Shown piece after piece: positions 6,982 through 12,150 of a DNA stretch of 12,150 bases. Positions within the stretch are counted from its first letter, which is position 1; the number at the start of each line of letters is the position of its first letter. The notes under the pieces were generated by a model, which ran no database searches, was not told the DNA's origin, and saw only the letters and a program-made list of their open reading frames with translations. The translations under genes and the position numbers were made by a program. This stretch comes from Anaerolineales bacterium. GTDB lineage: Bacteria > Chloroflexota > Anaerolineae > 4572-78 > NAK82. The stretch lies in NCBI GenBank assembly GCA_024643945.1, contig JAHELX010000077.1:1-12150 (forward strand), in the 5' to 3' direction.

Positions 6982-7896
6982 TCAAGTAACTTGACTTAGC
7001 CAGCCTTCCAAGCTTCCAGTTCTCCAACCTTCCATCGTCCTGCCTAACTTAACAGCCCCCATCGTCATACCTGCCGTAAGCCGCGTCTGGAACACCAGGA
7101 AAACGATGATCACTGGCAACACACCCATAATAATCGCCGCGGCCAACAGCGGCATATCAGCCGAGTGCTCACCGCTAAGTGTGGCCACAGCGACCATAAG
7201 GGTGCGCAGTTGCCGTTTCTGCATAATCAGCAGGGGGAGGAGTAAGTCGTTCCAGGCGAAGAGCGTGTTAATGATGGCCTGGGTAGCCAGGGCGGGTTTG
7301 CCTATGGGTAGGACGATCCTAAGGTAAATCTGCCAGGTTGAGGCACCGTCAATCTTGGCCGCATCAAAGATCTCCTGGGGTATATTGGAGTAGTAGGCCG
7401 TCAGCATATAGGTGCCGAAAGGAATAGCGAAACCGGTATAGGCCAGGATCAAACCGATGTGTTTGTTCAACAAGTGCAGATCGATCACGGTGCGGAAAAG
7501 GGGCACCATCACAACCTGAACGGGGATCATCATGGCAGCCAGGACAATCAGAGACAGAGGCCCGCGCAGACGAAAGCGCATTGTCCCAATCGCATAGGCG
7601 GCCATCGAACAGACAAGCGCCAACATGATGACTGTGCCGACGGTCGTGATCAGAGAATTCCAGAAATAGACTCCCATATTCGCATAATTCCAGGCGCGCG
7701 GAAAGTTTTCCAGAGTTGGTTGAAGCGACAGGGCAAAGCGACTCACCATCCAGTCCCTTGGGGTTTTTAAGGCGACGTTGAGGGTAAAGAAAACCGGATA
7801 TATGGTTGAAAAGGCCAGCAGGCTCAACAGGGTGACCACAGTCCACCTACCGAGGGCGACTCTGTGTCGTCTTTTTGGAGTTAGTTGCATATTCAT
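6982..7896 (-). CDS. Carbohydrate ABC transporter permease, MalG/UgpE type
   Basis: This is an inner-membrane permease of 304 residues (family BPD_transp_1, CUT1 sugar importers) that pairs with the gene upstream to form the channel. About six membrane segments are visible. The ATPase-docking EAA loop is at residues 175-201: 'EIFDAAKIDGASTWQIYLRIVLPIGKP'-like, with the invariant Gly184. MalG-type hallmarks include 'FWNSLITTVGT', 'MIPVQVVMVPLF' and 'FAWNDLLLPLL'. Family members normally end soon after 'GLTAGAVKG'; here 'GMTMGAVKLG' (276-285) is followed by 19 more residues, 'RTMEGWRTGSLEGWLSQVT', encoded by a TTCCA-rich repetitive stretch (7001-7034). That tail looks like read-through into repeat DNA. 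The first ATG (7896) is chosen over the one two codons later because of the GGGAG upstream. It begins 15 bases after the other permease stops. No ABC ATPase is encoded in the window; CUT1 systems often share one encoded elsewhere. Confidence 0.93.
   Translation of the reverse strand: MNMQLTPKRRHRVALGRWTVVTLLSLLAFSTIYPVFFTLNVALKTPRDWMVSRFALSLQPTLENFPRAWNYANMGVYFWNSLITTVGTVIMLALVCSMAAYAIGTMRFRLRGPLSLIVLAAMMIPVQVVMVPLFRTVIDLHLLNKHIGLILAYTGFAIPFGTYMLTAYYSNIPQEIFDAAKIDGASTWQIYLRIVLPIGKPALATQAIINTLFAWNDLLLPLLIMQKRQLRTLMVAVATLSGEHSADMPLLAAAIIMGVLPVIIVFLVFQTRLTAGMTMGAVKLGRTMEGWRTGSLEGWLSQVT
7001..7034. repeat. TTCCA-rich degenerate tandem repeat at permease 3' end
   Basis: The plus strand reads as degenerate units CCTTCCAAG, CTTCCAGTT, CTCCAA and CCTTCCAT, four copies of a TYCCA core in 34 bases. 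On the coding (minus) strand it gives EGW-R-T-G-S-L-EGW. It lies past the normal end of the permease family and looks like repeat DNA captured by the reading frame. Similar GGAAGGTTGGAAGG-type intergenic repeats occur in some bacterial genomes; that comparison is from memory. Confidence 0.5.
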
Positions 7897-7911
7897 GGAT
7901 TGGCCACTCCC

Positions 7912-8826
7912 TTATGCTCGTTTGATCATCAATCGTATCTGGACGACAATAACTATCATAAAAACCAAAAATATCAACGTGCTCATAGCGGTGGCGTATC
8001 CGGGGCGATTCAACAACCCCATGTTTTCCCAGATCAAGAACTCCGGCAAATAAGTGGCGGTACCCGGCCCACCGGAGGTCAATACAAAGATGTAAGCAAA
8101 AAGACCGGCCAACATCAGCTTGATCTGGAGCACGGTGTAGAACTCGATGGTAGGTTGGATGGAGGGAATGACCACGTGCCAAAGACTTTGAAACCAGTTC
8201 GCCCCGTCCACGGTGGCCGCGTCGAGTAAGTCCTGTTCGAGGGTGGCCAGTGCAGCCAGGTAGATAATGACCCCCACGCCAAAGCTGGCCCAAAGAGCGA
8301 CGGTGATGACAGTGGGCAGCGCGGTGTCTAGAGTCCCCAACCAATCTACGGCTAGCGTCCCCAGCCCCACGAGGCGCAGGATGCTATTAACGGCGCCATC
8401 CACCTGTAGCACCATCGTAAAAATGGCGGCAATGATCACTGCCGAGAACACGTAGGGGAAGAAGAAGGCCGCGCGAAAGAACTTCCAGCCCGGCACCCGC
8501 TGATGAATCAGCAAGGCTAGAATCAGGGGGAAAAGGACCCATATTGGCAACGTGAGTAAGAGTTTAAACAAGTTGGCGATGGAGTCGTGAAAGAGCGAAT
8601 CTCGGAATAACAATCGCTCGAAGTTGGCCAGCCCAATGAATTTAGGCGTATGCATCCCATCCCAATTGGTCAGTGCGTACCCCATGCCACGCAACAAGGG
8701 GTAAAAGCGGAACACCGCCAGGAAAAGAATGGCAGGTATTACAAACAGAGGCCCCCAAAAGGTGTCTACATCCCTGCGCTTGTAAGTAAGCCTGGCTAGT
8801 CTTTGGCCCCACGCCTTAACAGTCAT
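7912..8826 (-). CDS. Carbohydrate ABC transporter permease, MalF/UgpA type
   Basis: This is an inner-membrane permease of 304 residues, first of the permease pair of a CUT1-type sugar importer. The start is set at ATG 8826 because GGAGGTGGCT sits immediately before it; the in-frame ATG four codons earlier (8838) overlaps that ribosome-binding sequence. Six or so membrane helices are visible, beginning 'WGPLFVIPAILFLAVFRFYPLL'. Family marks include 'FIGLANFERLLFRD', 'FFRAAFFFPYVFSAVIIAAIF', the EAA loop 'DLLDAATVDGANWFQSLWHV'-like (199-218) with Gly208, and 'VLTSGGPGTATYLPEFLIWENM'-like segments typical of UgpA/MalF. The protein lacks the large periplasmic loop of enteric MalF. It follows the binding-protein gene after a 352-base gap containing a hairpin and an inverted-repeat element, and precedes the second permease by 15 bases. 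Confidence 0.93.
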   Translation of the reverse strand: MTVKAWGQRLARLTYKRRDVDTFWGPLFVIPAILFLAVFRFYPLLRGMGYALTNWDGMHTPKFIGLANFERLLFRDSLFHDSIANLFKLLLTLPIWVLFPLILALLIHQRVPGWKFFRAAFFFPYVFSAVIIAAIFTMVLQVDGAVNSILRLVGLGTLAVDWLGTLDTALPTVITVALWASFGVGVIIYLAALATLEQDLLDAATVDGANWFQSLWHVVIPSIQPTIEFYTVLQIKLMLAGLFAYIFVLTSGGPGTATYLPEFLIWENMGLLNRPGYATAMSTLIFLVFMIVIVVQIRLMIKRA

Positions 8827-8862
8827 AGCCACCTCCATAAGAATAATACTAGGACTAGCTAC

Positions 8863-8991
8863 CTATCACTTCCGTCTGTGAACCTCCCGGAGGTTTCTGT
8901 GAAGGCCGATATACCCGGTTCTGAGTGCTTCTTGTGCGTGGAGTTTGTATCGTTTTTGCTCCAAACCTGCGGGAGGTTAGCAAAGTGATAG
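8863..8991. repeat. 129-bp inverted-repeat element with palindromic inner arms
   Basis: The outer arms are CTATCACTT (8863-8871) and AAGTGATAG (8983-8991), a perfect 9-bp inverted repeat. Inside them AACCTCCCGGAGGTTT (8881-8896) is the reverse complement of 8963-8978 with one mismatch in 16. Each inner arm is itself nearly self-palindromic (AACCTCC-C-GGAGGTT). The core between the inner arms is 66 bases and has no convincing coding content. The structure resembles a small non-autonomous mobile or dispersed repeat element (MITE-like), or a large two-arm RNA structure in the leader of the permease genes. No clear target-site duplication was found. Confidence 0.6.
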
Positions 8992-9075
8992 ATGACTTGA
9001 TATTAGGATAGGTTTTGGTGTGAAACCCCGGAGCAGACACATCCCAATGCGTCGGCTCCATAAAAGCTATATTAG

Positions 9076-9120
9076 GCTGGGCGAGCGGGAGGAGGAATTA
9101 TCCCCTCCCGCTCGCCCAGC
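9076..9120. terminator. Strong hairpin after the binding-protein gene (attenuator or mRNA-stabilising stem)
   Basis: GCTGGGCGAGCGGGAGG (9076-9092) pairs perfectly with CCTCCCGCTCGCCCAGC (9104-9120). Three further base pairs (9094-9096 with 9101-9103) close an ATTA loop, leaving one bulged A. It lies 58 bases past the stop of the minus-strand binding-protein gene and before both permease genes. Downstream on the minus strand there is only CTTTTA, not a proper U-run, so full termination is doubtful. Partial attenuation or protection of the binding-protein mRNA, giving more binding protein than permease, is common in sugar ABC operons and fits this position. Confidence 0.75.
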
Positions 9121-9178
9121 GTGACCTGCGGTCAGCCAGGCCACTCTGGGAGCAGCATGGGACGTTCAGTCCAGCTCA

Positions 9179-10597
9179 TCACCGCGAATTGTAAAGCTCA
9201 ACCATGGCCTTAGTAGCCTCTTCTGGGGTCGTCTCGCCCAGCAGCAGCAAGGATGCCCGTCGCTCCCACTCAGCTTCCAAATCGGTGGGCGTAATGTAGA
9301 AGGTTGGCATTTCTGCGTTCTTAAGCCATTCGTTGATTTGCTTCGCGTGCGGACTTGAGATGAGGTCGGGATCGATATCCTTGCGTGGGATGATCGTAGC
9401 CGCCGAGTTGAACAGCAGCAACTGGCCCTCGCGGGAGGTCAAGTCTTTGACTAACTCAACGGCCATGTCCCGATTTGGAGACCACTTGGGTACAGCCCAG
9501 CCAATACCGCCACCGGCTGCGATGGGGATGTTTTCGACATTGTCGTAAACCTCGGGATCGATGACGACGTTCTTGAACATGCCTACATTATTGGCGCCCA
9601 GGTCGTTGCTGAACGCTCTCCAGTGGGACACGTCGGAAATCAGGCCTTGGTTATGGGCCGCTCTGCCGGCACTGAAGTTGTCATGGCTGTCGAAATACGT
9701 AATTGTAGAGGCAGCCCCTTTCTGCCACCAGCCACGTTGTGAAGCCTCGTACCAGAGCTCCAACTGCTTAACCATCTTCGGATCGTCATAGGGCATTTCG
9801 CCAGCCCTAAACCGGGCATGGTCTTCGGGTGTAAAAATCGCGGCTGCAAATAGCGAGCCGAAGAAACGTATGCCTTCGCCTCCCCTACCGCCTACGGTAA
9901 AGCAAGACTTGTCTGTATTGGCCATGATTGCCTCACAGTTGGCCACCAACTCCTCCCAGGTGGTCGGCGGCTTTTCGGGATCGAGCCCAGCTTCCTTATA
10001 GATATTCTTGTTGTAGTAGTAGACAAAGCCCTGGATGGTGACTGGCAGAGCTATAATCTCGCCGGTCTCCGTGTTTGTCCAACCATTGTGCAGGTTGATA
10101 AAGTTGTCCGCCTCGTCGCCGATGTACTCATCCAGCGGCACCAACACATCCTGGCGCTCTGTGAGCCTCGTCCCGCCATGCATAAGCATAACATCAGGCC
10201 CTTCATTGGCCGCGATCGCCGCACCGACCAGGTTGTAGTATTCGCTGTTGGGCTGTGGCACGACCTCGACCGTAACCCAAGGATACTTCTCCATAAACTG
10301 TTCGGTGACAATTCTGGTATATGGCGCGAAGGTTGCCTCACCGGACTTGAAGTCCCAAAGGGTGAGGGTGATGGGTTCCTTTTTCTCTTCCGGCTCAGGC
10401 GTGGCGGTGACCACCACTTCTACTTCTTTCTCCACGACCTGGGGCGTGCCCTCAACGACAACGGTTTCGACCACTTTCTCTGTCACAACCTGGGTGACAA
10501 CTTTTTCTACTATCTGAGGGGTCGCTGCACCACAGGCAGTTGCCAACATGGACAGCATGACCAGCAGGCTGATGAGAATCAAAATCTTGTTGCGCAT
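9179..10597 (-). CDS. Sugar ABC transporter substrate-binding lipoprotein
   Basis: This is a 472-residue extracytoplasmic binding protein that captures the substrate for the two permeases downstream. The start ATG (10597) is preceded by AGGAGGAGATCC; an upstream in-frame start at 10621 has no such site. Residues 1-21 are a lipoprotein signal peptide ending 'MLATAC' with Cys22 as lipid anchor. Residues 28-70 form a low-complexity spacer rich in Val, Glu, Lys and Thr ('VEKVVTQVVTEKVVE', 'VVVTATPEPEE') that probably holds the domain off the membrane and is a habit of Chloroflexota lipoproteins. From residue 76 the family-1 solute-binding fold follows: 'ITLTLWDFKSG', 'GPDVMLMHGG', 'LVPLDEYIG', 'ALPVTIQGFVYYYNKNIYKEAGLDPEKPPTTWEEL' in parts, and 'AGGGIGWAVPKWSPN'. 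Several Trp and aromatic residues fit a sugar ligand, but the ligand cannot be named. It is first in the minus-strand operon and divergent from the regulator. Confidence 0.93.
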   Translation of the reverse strand: MRNKILILISLLVMLSMLATACGAATPQIVEKVVTQVVTEKVVETVVVEGTPQVVEKEVEVVVTATPEPEEKKEPITLTLWDFKSGEATFAPYTRIVTEQFMEKYPWVTVEVVPQPNSEYYNLVGAAIAANEGPDVMLMHGGTRLTERQDVLVPLDEYIGDEADNFINLHNGWTNTETGEIIALPVTIQGFVYYYNKNIYKEAGLDPEKPPTTWEELVANCEAIMANTDKSCFTVGGRGGEGIRFFGSLFAAAIFTPEDHARFRAGEMPYDDPKMVKQLELWYEASQRGWWQKGAASTITYFDSHDNFSAGRAAHNQGLISDVSHWRAFSNDLGANNVGMFKNVVIDPEVYDNVENIPIAAGGGIGWAVPKWSPNRDMAVELVKDLTSREGQLLLFNSAATIIPRKDIDPDLISSPHAKQINEWLKNAEMPTFYITPTDLEAEWERRASLLLLGETTPEEATKAMVELYNSR

Positions 10598-10754
10598 GGA
10601 TCTCCTCCTGTTCAAGGTCAAGAGTCTCTTTTTAATTTTACCAAAGTGAACGGTTGATCCGTAACTCCAGTGGCCTCAATCAGTTTTCTGCATGGACCTC
10701 CTTTTGTGAATCATTTCCATGGTTCGCTTAGTGTGGACAGATCGGGGCTCTTAC

Positions 10755-10768
10755 GTTGCACGCGCAAC
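10755..10768. promoter_or_regulatory. Palindrome overlapping the regulator promoter (candidate operator)
   Basis: GTTGCACGCGCAAC has half-sites GTTGC and GCAAC around a 4-base centre and is symmetrical at 12 of 14 positions. It covers the -35 box of the plus-strand promoter and lies in the divergent region between the regulator and the transport operon. The GTTGC...GCAAC style resembles LacI-family operators, but no LacI-type gene is in the window, so the binding protein is unknown; it could be the regulator itself. Confidence 0.4.
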
Positions 10769-10784
10769 CCTTTCTCAGTATACT
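10756..10784 (+). promoter_or_regulatory. Sigma70-like promoter for the regulator gene
   Basis: TTGCAC (10756-10761) and TATACT (10779-10784) are separated by 17 bases, the optimum for a housekeeping promoter. Transcription would begin near 10791, giving a leader of about 80 bases before the ATG at 10872. On the opposite strand I could not find an equally good promoter for the binding-protein gene; the best candidate is an AT-rich TAAAAT with a poor -35 near 10640. Confidence 0.6.
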
Positions 10785-10826
10785 ACGAGGGCATGGTTAG
10801 AATCAACGGAATTGGGTCAAAGATAA

Positions 10827-10855
10827 GACATGGGAATGACATGGGAATGACATGG
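10827..10855 (+). repeat. 11-bp tandem repeat in the regulator leader
   Basis: GACATGGGAAT occurs twice head-to-tail (10827-10837, 10838-10848), followed by a partial third copy GACATGG (10849-10855). It falls between the predicted transcription start and the ribosome-binding site of the regulator. The 11-base period is close to one helical turn, so it could seat a protein on one face of the DNA; it also makes several upstream ATGs and a six-codon open frame (MGMTWE). Confidence 0.6.
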
Positions 10856-10871
10856 CGAGGTAAAGAAGAAA

Positions 10872-12086
10872 ATGACTGATCATCGCCACATGCAGAAGAA
10901 GAGCAATCCGCCTGAGGCTTTTGTGAAACAGGTGAAAGAAGCCCTGGAGAATCTGTATGACTTTCCCTATCTCCTGCGCCATCCCCTGGCCCAGGAGAAC
11001 GGAGCGACCACAGAGCACTCAGTCGAGGCCGGCGCCCGACGCCTGCGGCGTGATCTCATTGCCGTTATCGAAACTCTGAATCCGGGGACGGATGTTTCCT
11101 CCCAGACCCCCCAGGCTCGAATCTTCAATCTATTGGTGTTACACTATGTGGAGGGGAGAACGGTTCAGGAGGCTGCGCACAACATGGGTATTTCCCAACG
11201 TCAGGCCCACCGGAATCTGCGGCATGGGGAAGAAAGAGTGGCCGCAGTGTTGTGGGACCGCCGCCCCGCATCCCTCCCTCAAGAGCCCAGGGCCAGCCAG
11301 ATCTCTTCCGTCCAGGAGGAAGTGGCCCGGCTGGTCACCCACCCTCGTCCTATCGATATATATTCGCTCCTTCAGCGTGCTCAAGAAGCGGTCAAACAGC
11401 AAGCTACGCAGCGGGGAGTGGGCCTTTACTTTGAGCCACCCCCAAAGCCGATAATCATCCCCACCGATCCATCGGTGGCACAGCAGGTGCTGATTAACGC
11501 ACTAAGCCATACGCTGCGGCAGGCTCAAGCTGGAACTTTGCAAGTGGCCCTCAGAACCGCCGAAAAACAAGTTTCTTTCACCTTGCGCTATGTTCCAGAA
11601 CCCGAATCGGCCAACATTCCAGCCATCAGCCCCGTGGTCGCGCAGTTGGCGGATCGCCTGGGATGGGTGCTAAAGCAGGAAGACCAACCCGGAGACATTC
11701 GGATCATTACTTTATTTATGTCAAATCGCTGCCCCACCGTACTGGTTATTGACGACAACGAAGGGTTGGTAAAGTTGCTGGATGACTATCTCACCGGCCA
11801 GGCTTGTCAGGTTGTATCAGCCGCCAGTGGTCCGGCGGGGCTGAGGCTTGCCCAAGAACAGATTCCCGACGCCATTGTATTGGACGTGATGATACCAGAA
11901 ATGGATGGGTGGGAAGTCCTGCAGCGGCTCCGCAATCACCCACAGACGGCGGGCATCCCGGTGATCATTTGCTCCGTCCTCGACAGCCCGGAGCTGGCCT
12001 ATTCCCTGGGGGCTTCTCTGTTCTTGCCCAAACCAGTCAGCCGGGATGACGTCTTGGCTGCTTTGTACGAATTAGGTGTGGTATAA
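10872..12086 (+). CDS. HTH/degenerate histidine-kinase/receiver transcription regulator
   Basis: This is a 404-residue cytoplasmic regulator. Residues 15-130 hold an N-terminal helical region ('VKEALENLYDFPYLLRHPL') and a sigma-region-4-like helix-turn-helix: 'NLLVLHYVEGRTVQEAAHNMGISQRQAHRNLRHGEERVAAVLW' in parts (86-128). Residues about 160-282 resemble a histidine-kinase ATPase domain: 'IDIYSLLQRAQEAVKQQATQRGVGL', then 'DPSVAQQVLINALSHTLRQA' as an N-box-like helix. The DxGxG and later ATP-lid glycines are not evident, so it is probably a non-catalytic relic. Residues 288-404 are a receiver domain with Asp294/Asp295, phospho-acceptor Asp338 ('IVLDVMIPEMDGWEVL'), Ser368 and Lys387 ('LPKPVS'). 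The ATG at 10872 has GAGG 11 bases upstream; a start six codons later is possible. Divergent from the transport operon, so probably its regulator. The partner kinase is not in the window. Confidence 0.85.
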   Translation: MTDHRHMQKKSNPPEAFVKQVKEALENLYDFPYLLRHPLAQENGATTEHSVEAGARRLRRDLIAVIETLNPGTDVSSQTPQARIFNLLVLHYVEGRTVQEAAHNMGISQRQAHRNLRHGEERVAAVLWDRRPASLPQEPRASQISSVQEEVARLVTHPRPIDIYSLLQRAQEAVKQQATQRGVGLYFEPPPKPIIIPTDPSVAQQVLINALSHTLRQAQAGTLQVALRTAEKQVSFTLRYVPEPESANIPAISPVVAQLADRLGWVLKQEDQPGDIRIITLFMSNRCPTVLVIDDNEGLVKLLDDYLTGQACQVVSAASGPAGLRLAQEQIPDAIVLDVMIPEMDGWEVLQRLRNHPQTAGIPVIICSVLDSPELAYSLGASLFLPKPVSRDDVLAALYELGVV

Positions 12087-12150
12087 ACTGAAAGTAGCAT
12101 GAAACCTGCAACGTAACCATCTTATGTCACCTATCACGCTTTACGCATCA
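12087..12150. other. Downstream flank of the regulator, with a repeat-like edge
   Basis: No gene is visible in these 64 bases and no hairpin terminator is obvious after the stop codon. GTCACCTATCAC at 12126-12137 resembles the outer edge of the inverted-repeat element at 8863-8991 (ACCTATCAC is shared exactly with 8861-8869), so another copy may begin here and run off the window. Confidence 0.3.

Larger units (their letters stand above)
10598..10871. other. Divergent intergenic region with regulatory elements
   Basis: These 274 bases separate the binding-protein gene (leftward) from the regulator gene (rightward). The visible contents are the binding-protein ribosome-binding site at 10601-10609, an AT-rich stretch at 10627-10640, the plus-strand promoter and palindrome near 10755-10784, and the leader repeats. 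A 69-codon open frame (10670-10879) crosses it but has no good ribosome site and looks accidental. Control of both directions probably occurs here. Confidence 0.55.

Noticed and set aside
8803..8988. 61-codon plus-strand frame in the permease/binding-protein gap
   Set aside because: It starts inside the permease gene on the other strand and runs through the inverted-repeat element; composition is not protein-like.
10088..10657. 189-codon plus-strand open frame opposite the binding-protein gene
   Set aside because: It is antisense to the signal peptide and linker of a clear lipoprotein; its His/Asp/Phe-rich runs simply mirror the repetitive Val/Glu linker.
10827..10855. CRISPR-like array
   Set aside because: The repeats are 11 bp and directly abut with no spacers, so this is a simple tandem repeat.
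10670..10879. Small plus-strand gene ending MGMTWRGKEEND before the regulator
   Set aside because: It spans the predicted promoter, has no ribosome-binding site, and its C-terminus comes from the 11-bp tandem repeat; kept only as a possible leader-peptide note.

Overview
The window looks like a chromosomal accessory region of a Chloroflexota-type bacterium (Anaerolineae/Caldilineae-like). The main pointer is the sugar-binding lipoprotein at 9179-10597. It has a long Val/Glu/Lys/Thr-rich linker (VEKVVTQVVTEKVV..., VVVTATPEPE) right after the lipobox, a pattern I associate with this phylum. The regulator at 10872-12086 has an HTH, degenerate-kinase and receiver layout that I also associate with this group. 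The taxonomic call is inference from protein style; there is no rRNA here.

Layout. (1) Plus strand, 1-2746: a compact three-gene unit. It contains the 3' part of a sulfate-type periplasmic binding protein, a diverged Na+/phosphate-cotransporter-family membrane protein, and a tandem-domain universal stress protein. The genes are separated by 1 and 20 bases. (2) Minus strand, 2783-3784: a two-domain thioredoxin-fold protein, made of a peroxiredoxin-like domain without its peroxidatic Cys plus a DsbA/thioredoxin-like domain with CGPC. It converges on unit 1. (3) Minus strand, 10597 down to 3895: a probable transport and catabolism operon. In transcription order it holds the ABC sugar-binding lipoprotein, a 340-base gap with a strong hairpin and an inverted-repeat element, two inner-membrane permeases, and two tandemly duplicated sulfatase-superfamily hydrolases without signal peptides. 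(4) Plus strand, 10872-12086: an HTH/HATPase-like/receiver regulator, divergent from the operon, with a good sigma70-like promoter and an overlapping palindrome.

How it may work (inference): the lipoprotein captures an oligosaccharide or a substituted sugar or polyol. The two permeases import it, powered by an ATPase encoded elsewhere, since none is present here. The paired cytoplasmic hydrolases then remove an ester group, and the divergent regulator controls the unit. Both hydrolases have Thr where ordinary sulfatases carry the formylglycine precursor Cys/Ser, so they may be phospho-ester hydrolases or an unusual sulfatase branch. That is the most interesting point in the window. The nearby sulfate-type binding protein and Pi-cotransporter-like protein make an anion-handling theme tempting, but they are separately transcribed.

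I saw no rRNA, tRNA, CRISPR array, transposase or phage gene.
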